Positions 8,252-16,681 of a stretch of DNA of 64,000 nt are shown here, piece after piece. Position numbers and translations under genes: made by a program. The first letter of the stretch is position 1, and the number at the start of each line of letters is the position of its first letter. The stretch covers positions 62,001-126,000 of the forward strand of contig NZ_QEXM01000038.1 of NCBI RefSeq assembly GCF_004127445.1. Reading direction: 5' to 3'. The notes under the pieces were generated by a model. The model was not told the origin of the DNA and made no database searches. It saw only the letters and a list, made by a program, of their open reading frames with translations. The stretch comes from Streptomyces alfalfae (GTDB lineage: Bacteria > Actinomycetota > Actinomycetes > Streptomycetales > Streptomycetaceae).

Positions 8252-8694
8252 AGGCGGCGCGGCAGCCGGACGACCTGCACGAAGAAGTCGTCGATCTGGC
8301 GTACCGCGGCGATGAACTGATCCAGGTCGACCGGCTTGGTGACGTACGCGTTCGCGTGCAGTTTGTAGCTGCGCAGGATGTCCTCCTCCGCGGCCGACGT
8401 GGTCAGCACCACCACTGGGATGTCGGTCAGCTCCGCGTCGGACTTGATCTGCTCCAGGACCTGCCGACCGTCGTACTTGGGCAGGTTGAGGTCGAGCAGG
8501 ATGAGGTCGGGGCGCGGGGCCCCGGTGTGCTCGCCGCGCCGGTAGAGGAAGTCGAGGGCCTCCTCGCCGTCCCTGACGACGTGCAGCGTGTTGCCGATCT
8601 TGTTGTCCTCGAACGCCTCGCGCGTCATCAGCTCGTCGCCCGGGTCGTCCTCCACGAGCAGCACGTCGACCGGGGTGGCATCGGGGGTGGTCAT
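8245..8694 (-). CDS. CheY-like single-domain response regulator (Rcp1 type)
   Basis: A 149-residue protein that is one receiver domain: acidic pocket VEDDPGDE, phosphoacceptor Asp in LILLDLNLPKYDG, Thr/Ser in VVVLTTSAAEED and Lys in NAYVTKPVD. There is no output domain. Rcp1-type receivers pair with CHASE/PAS/phytochrome-like kinases. Its ATG at 8694 overlaps the kinase stop (ATGA), so the two are co-translated and almost certainly partners. Confidence 0.93.
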   Translation of the reverse strand: MTTPDATPVDVLLVEDDPGDELMTREAFEDNKIGNTLHVVRDGEEALDFLYRRGEHTGAPRPDLILLDLNLPKYDGRQVLEQIKSDAELTDIPVVVLTTSAAEEDILRSYKLHANAYVTKPVDLDQFIAAVRQIDDFFVQVVRLPRRLG

Positions 8695-10310
8695 GTCAGG
8701 GCCTTCTCCTCGGTACGGGGCGCGGTGCCGTCCGCGGTGTCGACGCGGCACGGCAGAGTGAAGCAGAAACGCGTGCCTTCGGTGTAACCGGTGTCGATCC
8801 AAATGCGGCCGCCGTGGTGCTCGACGATCTTCTTGCAGAGCGCGAGGCCGATGCCCGTGCCCCCGTAGGAGTCACGGCCGTGCAGCCGCTGGAAGATCAC
8901 GAAGACCTTCTCCGTGAACTCCTCCGCGATGCCGATGCCATTGTCGGTGACGCTCACGTTCCAGACGCCGGCGGCCTCGTCCTCCTCGCAGGAGATCCGG
9001 ATGTGCGGCGCGCGGTCGGCGTGGCGGAACTTGACGGCGTTGCCCACCAGGTTCTGCCAGAGCATCGTGAGCAGCGTCGGATCGCCGACGATCTCGGGCA
9101 GCGCGTCGGGACGCTCGACGAGCGCGTCGGTGTCCCGTACGGCGGTCTCCAGGTTGGCCAGCGCCTTGTCGAGGGCCTGGTCGAGTTCGACGGGCACGCG
9201 GGCGTCGTTGTGGCGCCCCACGCGGGAGAACGTGAGCAGGTCGTTGATGAGGACCTGCATGCGCTTGGCGCCGTCCACGGCGAAGTCGATGTACTGCTTG
9301 CCGCGGTCGTCGAGCTTGTCGGCGTACCGCTTCTCCAGGAGCTGGCAGAAGGAGGCGACCTTGCGCAGCGGCTCCTGCAGATCGTGGGACGCGACGTAGG
9401 CGAACTGCTCCAGTTCGGTGTTGGAGCGGCGCAGCTCCACCGCCTGGGCGTCCAGATCCGCCGTCTGACGCGTCAGGGCGTCCTGCTGGCTGCGGGAGGC
9501 GCCGAGCTCGTCCACGATGCGCAGCCGCATGCCCTCGACGTCCTTGGCCACCGCTCTGAGATCCGTGGGCCCGTCCACCGTGATCACGTGGTCGAACTCG
9601 CCGCGCGCCACCCGGCGCGAGGATTCGCGCAGCGCCTTGAGGGGCCGGGCGACCAGCATCCGCACCAGGACCGCCAGGGCGATGCCCGCCAGCAGGAAGG
9701 CCGCCACCATGCCGCTCAGCACGACCGTGCGGACCGTCCGGGCGTGGGCCAGCTCGTCCTTGCCGTCGGCGACGGCCGCGGCGAGGTCGGCGTTCTGCGT
9801 CGCCCACACCTTGCGGATGCGGTCGAAGACCTCCTTGCCGCGCGCGGCGGTCGTCGCGTCGACGGTGCGCGGTTCGCCGGGGCTGACGTCGGCGAGCAGC
9901 GGCTCGGCGTAGGCGCGCCGCCATGACGCGGCCTGCCGCTGCACCGCGTCGAGGTCCGCGGCCAGCCGGGGCTGGTCCCCGATGAGTTCGCGCAGCCGGG
10001 CCGCGGCACGGGCCTCGTCCCGCTTGCCCTGCGTGTACGGGGAGAGGAACTGGCGGTCGGCGGCGATCGCGTAGCCGCGGACGCCGGTCTCCTGGTTCAC
10101 CAGGGCGGCCTGCAGCCGGTACGCCTCGGTCCTGGCCGGCTGCACCTGGCCGACGAGCCGGTCACTCACGTCGGCGGTCTGCCCCAGGAGCCGCGCGCCG
10201 ATGACGGTGCCCACCACCACCAGCAGCGCCATCAACGCCAGGACCAGATGGAACCAGCCCTGCACCGTCAGCCGGCGGCCGATCCGCACCCGGCCCTTCG
10301 TCACGCCCAC
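8691..10310 (-). CDS. CHASE3-HAMP sensor histidine kinase
   Basis: Membrane sensor kinase of about 539 residues. In order: a TM helix (FHLVLALMALLVVVGTVIGA), a CHASE3-type extracellular region with NQETGVRGYAI, a second TM helix, HAMP, a coiled coil, HisKA with phospho-His in SHDLQEPLRKV, and HATPase with N box (NLVGNAVKF), G1 (DNGIGI) and G2 (GGTGIGLALCKKI). GTG 10310 has GGAG nine bases upstream; an in-frame GTG at 10373 would add 21 residues. It is co-translated with the receiver protein and follows a receiver-phosphatase gene. Confidence 0.9.
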   Translation of the reverse strand: MGVTKGRVRIGRRLTVQGWFHLVLALMALLVVVGTVIGARLLGQTADVSDRLVGQVQPARTEAYRLQAALVNQETGVRGYAIAADRQFLSPYTQGKRDEARAAARLRELIGDQPRLAADLDAVQRQAASWRRAYAEPLLADVSPGEPRTVDATTAARGKEVFDRIRKVWATQNADLAAAVADGKDELAHARTVRTVVLSGMVAAFLLAGIALAVLVRMLVARPLKALRESSRRVARGEFDHVITVDGPTDLRAVAKDVEGMRLRIVDELGASRSQQDALTRQTADLDAQAVELRRSNTELEQFAYVASHDLQEPLRKVASFCQLLEKRYADKLDDRGKQYIDFAVDGAKRMQVLINDLLTFSRVGRHNDARVPVELDQALDKALANLETAVRDTDALVERPDALPEIVGDPTLLTMLWQNLVGNAVKFRHADRAPHIRISCEEDEAAGVWNVSVTDNGIGIAEEFTEKVFVIFQRLHGRDSYGGTGIGLALCKKIVEHHGGRIWIDTGYTEGTRFCFTLPCRVDTADGTAPRTEEKALT

Positions 10311-10394
10311 GCCTTGCTTCTCCGATGCTGCTCTCGTCACGGCTCTCGCGCCCCAGTCCCTCCGATGTGTCACGGGCCCCGGTCCACGCCCGCC

Positions 10395-11696
10395 TCAGCC
10401 GTCTTCCCCGATTCCGTCGACACCCCACTGCAGATGTACGACGGCCACGTCGTCGGCCAGGCCGCCCTGGCTGTCCGCGAGGTCCTCGGCCCGCTGGATC
10501 AGCGTATCGACGAAGATCTCGGGGGCGAGGCCGGCCATCTCGCGCGCGAGACCGAGCAGCCCCTCCTCGCCGAGGCGCGCCCGGCCCTTGCCGACGTGGC
10601 CCTCGAAGAGCCCGTCGGTGAAGAGCACCAGCGCCGACCCCGGGGGCAGCGGGACCTCCTCGACCGGCCAGCGGAGCACCCCCGGCACGACGCCCAGGGC
10701 GGGGCCGCCCGCCGTCTCCACCCACTCCACCCTGCCGTCCCCGGTGCGGAGCAGCATCCCGGGGTGGCCCGCGCGCATCAGCCGCACGTGCCGCGCCCCG
10801 GCGGGGACGGTCAGGCTGGTCAGCGTGGCGAAGACATAGGGCTGGGCCCGCTCGGCCAGCATGATCTCTTCGAGCCGCCCGATCTGCTCCGGTCCCGTGA
10901 CGCCGCTGAGCACCAGCGTGCGCCAGGCAATGCGCAGCGCCACGCCGAGGGCCGCTTCGTCGGGGCCGTGCCCCGAGACGTCGCCTATCAGCGCGTGCAC
11001 GCTGCCGTCGGCGCTCTGCACGATGTCGTAGAAGTCACCGCCGAGCAGTGCCTGGGCGCGGCCGGGCCGGTAGCGGGCCACGACGCCCACGTTCTCGCTG
11101 CTGAGCAGCGGGCGGGGGAGCAGGCCCCGCTCGAGGCGGGCGTTCTCCTGTGCCTGCATCTGGCTGGCCTGCAACGCCACCGCGGCCTGCTCGGCCTGCT
11201 TGCGCTGGATCGCGTAACGCACCGCCCGGCCGAAGAGCTCCGGCTCGACGCGGCCCTTGACCAGGTAGTCCTGTGCGCCGGCGGCCACGGCGGCGAGGCC
11301 GGTCTCCTCCTCGGCGAGGCCGGTGAGGACGACGACCGCGACCCGGTCGGCACGGGACTTGACCATGGACACGGCTTCGAGCCCCTGGGCGTCCGGCAGG
11401 TGAAGGTCGAGCAGGACGCAGTCGGGCGTCTCCAAGGCCAGCGCCTCGCGCGCCTCCGCCATGGAGCGGACCCACTGCAGACGCATTTTCAGCGCGCTGT
11501 CGGCCACCAGCTCCTCGACGAGGAGGGCGTCGCCCGCGTCGTCCTCGATGAGCAGCACCGACGGCTGCGGCCACTGCTGGACCGCCGTGGCGGCGTCACC
11601 CGTGACGGGGGCGCTCGCACCGATGTCACCAGCGGCGACGTCGCCCGCGGCGGTCGCGAGGACGCCGGAAGTCCATGGCTGTGACGCCGCCGCCAT
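10395..11696 (-). CDS. Receiver-SpoIIE (PP2C) phosphatase
   Basis: A 433-residue fusion. Residues about 45-165 form a receiver (LLIEDDAGDA, CVLLDLHLPDAQG, VVVLTGLAEEE, DYLVKG). A short coiled linker leads to a PPM/SpoIIE phosphatase domain with metal-binding Asp in LLGGDFYDI and IGDVSGHGPDEAA and the C-terminal ADDVAVVHL. Such proteins dephosphorylate anti-sigma-factor antagonists (RsbU type). ATG 11696 is preferred (GGGAAAGGCGAGAGC upstream) over a frame starting 50 residues earlier. It probably acts under the kinase encoded 84 bp downstream. Confidence 0.9.
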   Translation of the reverse strand: MAAASQPWTSGVLATAAGDVAAGDIGASAPVTGDAATAVQQWPQPSVLLIEDDAGDALLVEELVADSALKMRLQWVRSMAEAREALALETPDCVLLDLHLPDAQGLEAVSMVKSRADRVAVVVLTGLAEEETGLAAVAAGAQDYLVKGRVEPELFGRAVRYAIQRKQAEQAAVALQASQMQAQENARLERGLLPRPLLSSENVGVVARYRPGRAQALLGGDFYDIVQSADGSVHALIGDVSGHGPDEAALGVALRIAWRTLVLSGVTGPEQIGRLEEIMLAERAQPYVFATLTSLTVPAGARHVRLMRAGHPGMLLRTGDGRVEWVETAGGPALGVVPGVLRWPVEEVPLPPGSALVLFTDGLFEGHVGKGRARLGEEGLLGLAREMAGLAPEIFVDTLIQRAEDLADSQGGLADDVAVVHLQWGVDGIGEDG

Positions 11697-11804
11697 GCTC
11701 TCGCCTTTCCCGTCAGGTAGCCCGCCCCGGCCGAACGACCAAGACCTTCGGAACAGCGTGAGCTTACCTAAACGGACCGGCCGATGGTCGCCGGATCTTC
11801 GCAT

Positions 11805-11822
11805 GATGTGCACCGTACATAC
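11805..11822. promoter_or_regulatory. GATGTGCAC-N2-TACATAC element, copy 1
   Basis: 18-bp element upstream of the receiver-phosphatase gene. A copy matching at 16 of 18 positions lies at 61994-62011 between the MFS and MarR genes. Meaning unknown. Confidence 0.25.
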
Positions 11823-11871
11823 CGAAGAGGCGTGGCGGTGAGGCACATGTCACTGGTTTATGCCCCGGGTG

Positions 11872-12771
11872 TCAGGCCGCGGCGGAGCCCACCGCGTCGA
11901 GCCGGGCGACCTCCTCGTCCGTCAGCCGCAGTGTGCCGGCCGCCACATTGTCGGCGAGGTGATCGGGGTCGCCGGTCCCGGGGATGGGCAGGACGTGCGG
12001 TCCTTGCGCGAGGAGCCACGCCACGCGCACCCGCGCGGACGAGACGCCGTGCGCCCGGGCCACGGTGCTGACCTCCTCGTGCTCGGCCCGCACGGCCCCG
12101 GCCTCGCGGCCCTCGCCGGCGATGGAGAAGTACGGGACGAACGCGATGCCCCGGTCCGCGCACAGCCGGGGCAGGTCGGCCGCGCAGGGCGTTCCGATGC
12201 CGTGGCGGTTCTGGACGCACACCACGGGCGCGATGGCCCGGGCCTCGTCCAGGTGTTCCGGGCGGACGTTGGAGAGGCCGAGGTGACGGACGAGCCCCGC
12301 GTCGCGCAGGTCGGCCAGGGCGCCGAAGTGCTCGCCGATGGAGTCCTGGCTCATGCGGCGCAGGTTGACCAGGTCGAGGTGGTCGCGGCCGAGCTGGCGC
12401 AGGTTCTCCTCCACCTGGCCGCGGAGTTGGTCGGGCCGCGCCGAGGCGGCCCATGCGCCGGAGGCGTCTCTGGCCGGGCCCACCTTGGTGGCGATGACGA
12501 GATCGTCCGCGTACGGCGCGAGCGCCGAGTTGATCAGCTCGTTGGCCGAGCGCAGCCGGGAGAAGTAGAAGGCCGCGGTGTCGATGTGGTTCACGCCGAG
12601 CTCCATCGCGCGGCGCAGCACGGCGATCGCCCGACCGCGATCGCTCGGCGTGCCCTGGTGGAAGGCGGCGCTGCCGGTCAGCCGCATGGCTCCGAGGCCG
12701 ATCCGGTTGACCGTGAGATCCCCGAGCGACCAGGTGCCCGCCGCTGCCGCGGGACTCGCGAGTGACGTCAT
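11872..12771 (-). CDS. Aldo/keto reductase
   Basis: A 299-residue NADPH-dependent oxidoreductase with the (beta/alpha)8 AKR layout: GLGAMRLTG, catalytic Asp/Tyr in VNHIDTAAFYFS, Lys in LVIATKVG, HLDLVNLR, and C-terminal cofactor site VLPIPGTGDPDHLADN. ATG 12771 has GAGGAAAACG upstream and is preferred to the ATG 18 bp earlier. It stands alone with a palindromic element upstream. Substrate unknown. Confidence 0.9.
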   Translation of the reverse strand: MTSLASPAAAAGTWSLGDLTVNRIGLGAMRLTGSAAFHQGTPSDRGRAIAVLRRAMELGVNHIDTAAFYFSRLRSANELINSALAPYADDLVIATKVGPARDASGAWAASARPDQLRGQVEENLRQLGRDHLDLVNLRRMSQDSIGEHFGALADLRDAGLVRHLGLSNVRPEHLDEARAIAPVVCVQNRHGIGTPCAADLPRLCADRGIAFVPYFSIAGEGREAGAVRAEHEEVSTVARAHGVSSARVRVAWLLAQGPHVLPIPGTGDPDHLADNVAAGTLRLTDEEVARLDAVGSAAA

Positions 12772-12822
12772 CGTTTTCCTCGGCTCCATCGGTGCGGGCG
12801 GACAGGCGGACGAGCCTATAGG

Positions 12823-12844
12823 CGTACGGTCCTACGGACGTACG
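12823..12844. promoter_or_regulatory. Imperfect palindrome upstream of aldo/keto reductase
   Basis: CGTACGGTCC-TAC-GGAC-GTACG is an inverted repeat with one missing base. It sits just upstream (minus strand) of a TATAGG that could be a -10 box. The layout resembles a regulator site overlapping a promoter. Confidence 0.35.
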
Positions 12845-12861
12845 GGCATACGGCTCCGCAT

Positions 12862-12905
12862 GGCTGTGGCGGTGGACCGCCGGAAGCCGGTCCACCGCCA
12901 CAGCC
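12862..12905 (-). terminator. 18-bp stem-loop terminator after lipoprotein gene
   Basis: Perfect 18-bp stem (12862-12879 with 12888-12905), 8-nt loop, starting 18 nt past the lipoprotein stop. No T tract, as is usual in GC-rich actinomycetes. Confidence 0.8.
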
Positions 12906-12923
12906 TGAGCCGCCGAACCGGGC

Positions 12924-13580
12924 CTACTCGTGGGCGCTGATCACGCCGCCCGCGCTGAGCACGATGTAGATGCCGTTGGCCACGAGGCCGGCGTCCTGCT
13001 CGTCCGCCTCCAGCGTGCCCATCACGGAGCCGTCGAGGCCCAGGATCTCCGCGCGGTAGTGCAGGTCGCCGACCTGGGTGACCTTGGCGGTCCAGCCGCC
13101 CGCCAGCTCGAACGTGCCCGGTCCGCTCTGGCCGCCGCCCATCCACGAGTGGACCTTGCCGTCCAGGGTGAGCACGACGAACATGTCGTTGGCGTCCAGC
13201 CCGGCGTCCTTGCCGTTCGCGTCCAGCGTGGCCAGTACGTCACCATGGCTGACGATCTCGGCACGGTAGTGCTGGGCGCCGACCTTGCGGATCTCGGCCG
13301 TGCTGCCGTCCGCCAGGGTCTGCTTGCGGACGGGTGAGGTCGTCTTGGCCGAGGCGACCTGGACCTCGGTCGCGGAACGGCCGCCACCGGTCTCGGCGGT
13401 GCTCCGCGCGTCGCCCGTGTCTACGAGGCGGGCGGTGGAGCCGGAGCCGGCGTTCCCCGAACCGGAGGCGGCGTCGGCGCCCGCGCTCTGGCAGGCGGTC
13501 ATCGAGAGCACCGCGGCGGCGGCGACGGCCACCAGGGTGGCGGAACGGACGGAACGGCGAGCGCGACGAGTGGTCATCAT
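12924..13580 (-). CDS. Lipoprotein with two tandem copies of a small domain, function unknown
   Basis: A 218-residue protein. A basic start (MMTTRRARRSVRS), Ala/Val-rich core and lipobox LSMTAC indicate export and lipid anchoring. A Gly/Ser-rich linker leads to two copies of about 45 residues. Copy 1 has HYRAEIVSHGDVLATLDANG then KDAGLDANDMFVVLTLDGKV. Copy 2 has HYRAEILGLDGSVMGTLEAD then EQDAGLVANGIYIVLSAGGV. I do not recognise the family. ATG 13580 follows GGGGGATTACCG. The gene is monocistronic with its own terminator. Confidence 0.8.
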   Translation of the reverse strand: MMTTRRARRSVRSATLVAVAAAAVLSMTACQSAGADAASGSGNAGSGSTARLVDTGDARSTAETGGGRSATEVQVASAKTTSPVRKQTLADGSTAEIRKVGAQHYRAEIVSHGDVLATLDANGKDAGLDANDMFVVLTLDGKVHSWMGGGQSGPGTFELAGGWTAKVTQVGDLHYRAEILGLDGSVMGTLEADEQDAGLVANGIYIVLSAGGVISAHE

Positions 13581-13690
13581 CGGTAATCCCCCAGGGCATC
13601 GGTGCGCGGCTTCTCCCTCTGCCCTCACGGGCGGCGGACCGCGTCTTCGGTTCGTTGCACCCCGTCAGATGGCCGCTGTGCGAGCCTCGT

Positions 13691-14134
13691 TCACCGTTTT
13701 GTGTCCGCCTTTGGTAACAGCCGGTTCCGGGGTGACAGCGGGGCCCGGGCGCCGGTCGGGGCCAAGGCCTCCGCGCGGCCCGTCATGTGCGGGCACGGCG
13801 CTCCGCCCGGCGGGAAGGCGGTCTCCGTCTCGTCCGCCATGGCGGCGAAGAAGCGTCGCCCTTCCGCCGACTGCCGTGACGTCGACCAGGTGTGACCCTC
13901 GGCCGTGGCGAGCGCCGTGTGCAGGGCGTGGCGGCCGAGGCCCTGGCCCTGCCAGTGCGTGGCGACGGCGACACTGTCGATGTAGCCGCATCCGCACGGG
14001 TGGCAGACCCGGAAGACCAGGCTGCCGACGCACCGGCCGCAGGCGTCGAGCATGGTGAGGGTCTGCCGGCCGGCGGGCTGCGCCTCCGCGTCGTGCGCGA
14101 AACGCACGTCGGGCGCCCTGGCGGGTCCGCTCAT
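13691..14134 (-). CDS. GNAT-family N-acetyltransferase (probable)
   Basis: A 147-residue protein with the acetyl-CoA loop THWQGQGLGRHAL preceded by the beta-4 strand GYIDSVAVA. A Cys-rich stretch (ACGRCVG, CHPCGCGY) is odd for a GNAT and could bind metal. The C-terminal 25 residues are disordered-looking. ATG 14134 overlaps the stop of the upstream frameshifted acyltransferase (ATGA), so the two were once or still are co-translated. Substrate unknown. Confidence 0.75.
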   Translation of the reverse strand: MSGPARAPDVRFAHDAEAQPAGRQTLTMLDACGRCVGSLVFRVCHPCGCGYIDSVAVATHWQGQGLGRHALHTALATAEGHTWSTSRQSAEGRRFFAAMADETETAFPPGGAPCPHMTGRAEALAPTGARAPLSPRNRLLPKADTKR

Positions 14135-15300
14135 TCGGCACGTCCCTTCCGTACGCGGCCCTGGCTGAGGGCGGTCGCGTCCTGTGTGAAGGCCCACTTC
14201 AGCTCAGGCTCCATGGCGAAGCGGAAGGCGCGCCGGACCGGCGGGGCGCACAGGAGGGTGATCACCGCGCCGGCGGCCGGCGTGAGGGCCATCTCGCCCA
14301 GCGGTCGGTGTACCCAGTCGGCCTCGAACCAGTCCCAGAAGCGGGAGCCCTTGGCGAGGAAGCCGTGCAGCAGATAGCCGTAGAGCGTGCCCGCGCCGAG
14401 CACCGTGAACCAGAGCTTCCGCCCGGCACCCAGGCCAGGAAGCAGGCGACGAGGACCAGTGAGCGGCCGAACCTCGCCGGCGTCGTGACGCCGCCCGTCC
14501 AGCCGGGCGCGGCCAGCTCCTGTGCGCTGTCGCGCCGGTAGAACCACGCCGCGTTCATCCGCGGCGCGGCCCAGTAGGCGAAGGCCGGCGCCGCCGCGAG
14601 GACCGGCAGCGCCAGGACGCGGGCCTTGCTGCGGCGCACCAGCTGGAAGTGCGCCGGCTTCAACACCAGGCCGAGGACGAAGAAGGGCAGGAACGGAAGG
14701 ACACGCTGGAGATCGAGGTCGTCCCCGATGGCGGGGGACGCGGACGCCAGGACCGCGAGGGCCAGCGCCAGGGGGAGCGGCCACCGCACCGCCTTCCACA
14801 GCGGGGTCGTCAGTCGCCGGACGAAGAGCGCGGCCAGGAACCAGGTGAGGTACCAGGGGTCGAGCAGGCTGATCGGGTACGTGGGGTCGCCGCCCGCCCA
14901 CCGCTCGAAGAGGGTGTACGCGGCCTCGAAGAGGACGTAGGGCACGGCGATGCCGGTCACCAGCCGTCTGAGGCGCGCCGGGCTCGCGTCGAAGCCGCGG
15001 GAGAAGTAGCCGGAGATGACGAGGAACGCCGGCATGTGGAAGGCGTAGACGGTGATGTAGAGCGCGGCTGCGGCCCTGCTGTCGCTGCGCAGCGGATCCT
15101 CGGCGTGGCCCATGGCCACCAAGGACGATGGCCAGGTACTTGGCGTTGTCGAAGTGCGCGTCGCCCGGCTCGGCGGGCCGCGCCGTCGTCCGGCCGTCCG
15201 CAGCGGCCTCGCCGCCCGGAGCCGCCGCGCGCCCGGACGCCGCCGGCGCGGGCGGCAGGGACGCCGGGCGGCGGCCGGACGACTGTGTCGCGTCACTCAC
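14131..15300 (-). pseudogene. Membrane acyltransferase (acyltransferase-3 family) with two compensating frameshifts
   Basis: The coding signal leaves and re-enters frame. From GTG 15300 (GGGAGG four bases upstream) the protein reads to DNAKYLAIVL. One extra base near 15121 then moves it to the next frame, where VAMGHAEDPLR and the multi-helix body continue (FHMPAFLVISGYFSRGF, PWYLTWFLAALFVRRL). Near 14422 one base is missing and the original frame resumes with RKLWFTVLGAGTLYGYLLHG to the stop. Start and stop share a frame, so the repaired length is 390 codons. It is either a disrupted gene or two sequencing indels. The family moves acyl groups onto extracytoplasmic sugars or polymers. Confidence 0.75.
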
Positions 15301-15658
15301 GATGCCTCCCGCGGTGCACCCGGACCTCCGAGGGCGCGCCTGCCTCCGGACACGGACTCCGCGCCGCCGCAGTGCGTCCGGGCACCCTAGCCACACTTCT
15401 ACATGCGCGTAAAACTTCGCTGGTGGTGCGTCCGAGTGTGCCGGGCTTGTGGGGCGCGACGCCTTCGGAGGCGGCGCGCGCAGGGAAGCGGCGGGCACGG
15501 GACGGGCCGGGCGTCTCGCGCCGGGCGGTGCCGGGTCCGCCCCCGGTCGATGGTGCTGGGCGCTTCGCTTACGGCGGTCCGGGGTTGCCCTGCGTACGGC
15601 GGGTCGGGGCGCCCAGCGGCCGGAGTGGCGCCGCTGGGCGACGGGCGGCGCGGTCGCG
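15301..15658. other. Intergenic region, 358 bp
   Basis: Lies between the start of the frameshifted acyltransferase and the end of the CBS-domain membrane gene. It holds the acyltransferase ribosome-binding site and the terminator at 15610-15640; no gene was recognised. Confidence 0.6.
15610..15640 (-). terminator. Stem-loop after CBS membrane-protein operon
   Basis: Perfect 11-bp stem (15610-15620 with 15630-15640), 9-nt loop, about 20 nt past the stop at 15659. Confidence 0.6.
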
Positions 15659-16681
15659 TTACGGGGCGGCCGGTGCCGGGCCCACCAGCTCCGACAGGAC
15701 GTCCTCCATGGTCACGAAGCCGAGCACGGTGCCCGTCTCGCCGGTGACCGCCGCGAGGTGGCTGTCCATGGCCCGCAGCGTGGTGAGCGTGTCGTCCAGC
15801 GGGGTGTCGATGCGCACCCGGGTGACGGCGTGCGGCGTGGAGGGCGGGAACGGCGCGTCGCGGTCGGCGACCCCGAGGGTGTCCTTGATGTGCAGATAAC
15901 CGAGGAGTGTGCCCCGCGGTCCGGTCACCGGGAACCGCGAGAAGCCCGCCGCGGCCGCCACCTGCTCCAGGCCCGCCGGGGTCACGGTGTGCTCGACGGT
16001 GCGCATCCGGGCCGCGGGGACCAGTATCTCGCCGACCGGCCGCGTCCCCAGCTCCAGGGCGTCACGCAACCGCTCCCCGTCCGCGGCCGAGAGCAGCCCC
16101 GCCTCGCTGGAGTCGAACACCATCCGGGCGAGCTGGTCGTCGGTGAAGACGGACTCGACCTCGTCCTTCGGCTCCACCCGCAACAGCTTCAGCAGGGTGT
16201 TGGCGAAGGCGTTGATCCCGAACACCAGCGGGCGGAGGGCGCGGGTGAGGGCCACCAGGGGAGGACCGAGCAGCAGCGCGGTCCGCACCGGCGCGGCGAG
16301 CGCGATGTTCTTGGGGATCATCTCGCCGATCAGCATGTGCAGATACGTGGCCACGGCCAAGGCGATGACGAACGCGATCGGATGGACGAGTCCCTGCGGC
16401 ACGTGTGCGGCCTCGAACAGGGGCTCCATCAGATGGGCGATGGCGGGCTCCGCGACCGCGCCGAGCACCAACGAGGAGACCGTGATGCCGAGTTGGGCGG
16501 TGGCCATCATCGCGGAGATGTGCTCGATGCCCCAGAGCGTGGTGCGGGCACGGCGGTCGCCCTCGGCGGCACGCGGCTCGACCTGGCTCCGGCGCACGGA
16601 GATCAGCGCGAACTCCGCGCCCACGAAGAAGGCGTTGGTCAGCAGGGTCAGCGCTCCGACGACGAGTTGCACGGTGGTCAT
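15659..16681 (-). CDS. CNNM/CorC-type transmembrane CBS-domain protein (second of pair)
   Basis: A 340-residue protein: N-terminal DUF21 membrane domain (LTNAFFVGAEFALISVRRS, GITVSSLVLGAVAEPAI, LHMLIGEMIPKNIALA), then two CBS modules ending at residue 340 (SRFPVTGPRGTLLGYLHIKD and VTMEDVLSELVG). It lacks the C-terminal CorC_HlyC domain seen in its neighbour. Such proteins act in Mg2+/Co2+ homeostasis at the membrane. Its ATG overlaps the upstream paralogue's stop, and the pair probably acts together. Confidence 0.9.
   Translation of the reverse strand: MTTVQLVVGALTLLTNAFFVGAEFALISVRRSQVEPRAAEGDRRARTTLWGIEHISAMMATAQLGITVSSLVLGAVAEPAIAHLMEPLFEAAHVPQGLVHPIAFVIALAVATYLHMLIGEMIPKNIALAAPVRTALLLGPPLVALTRALRPLVFGINAFANTLLKLLRVEPKDEVESVFTDDQLARMVFDSSEAGLLSAADGERLRDALELGTRPVGEILVPAARMRTVEHTVTPAGLEQVAAAAGFSRFPVTGPRGTLLGYLHIKDTLGVADRDAPFPPSTPHAVTRVRIDTPLDDTLTTLRAMDSHLAAVTGETGTVLGFVTMEDVLSELVGPAPAAP

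Noticed and set aside
14262..15296. Shifted frame of the acyltransferase as a separate gene
   Set aside because: Its middle is the true acyltransferase body, but both ends are nonsense; the gene is better explained by two indels from 15300 to 14131.
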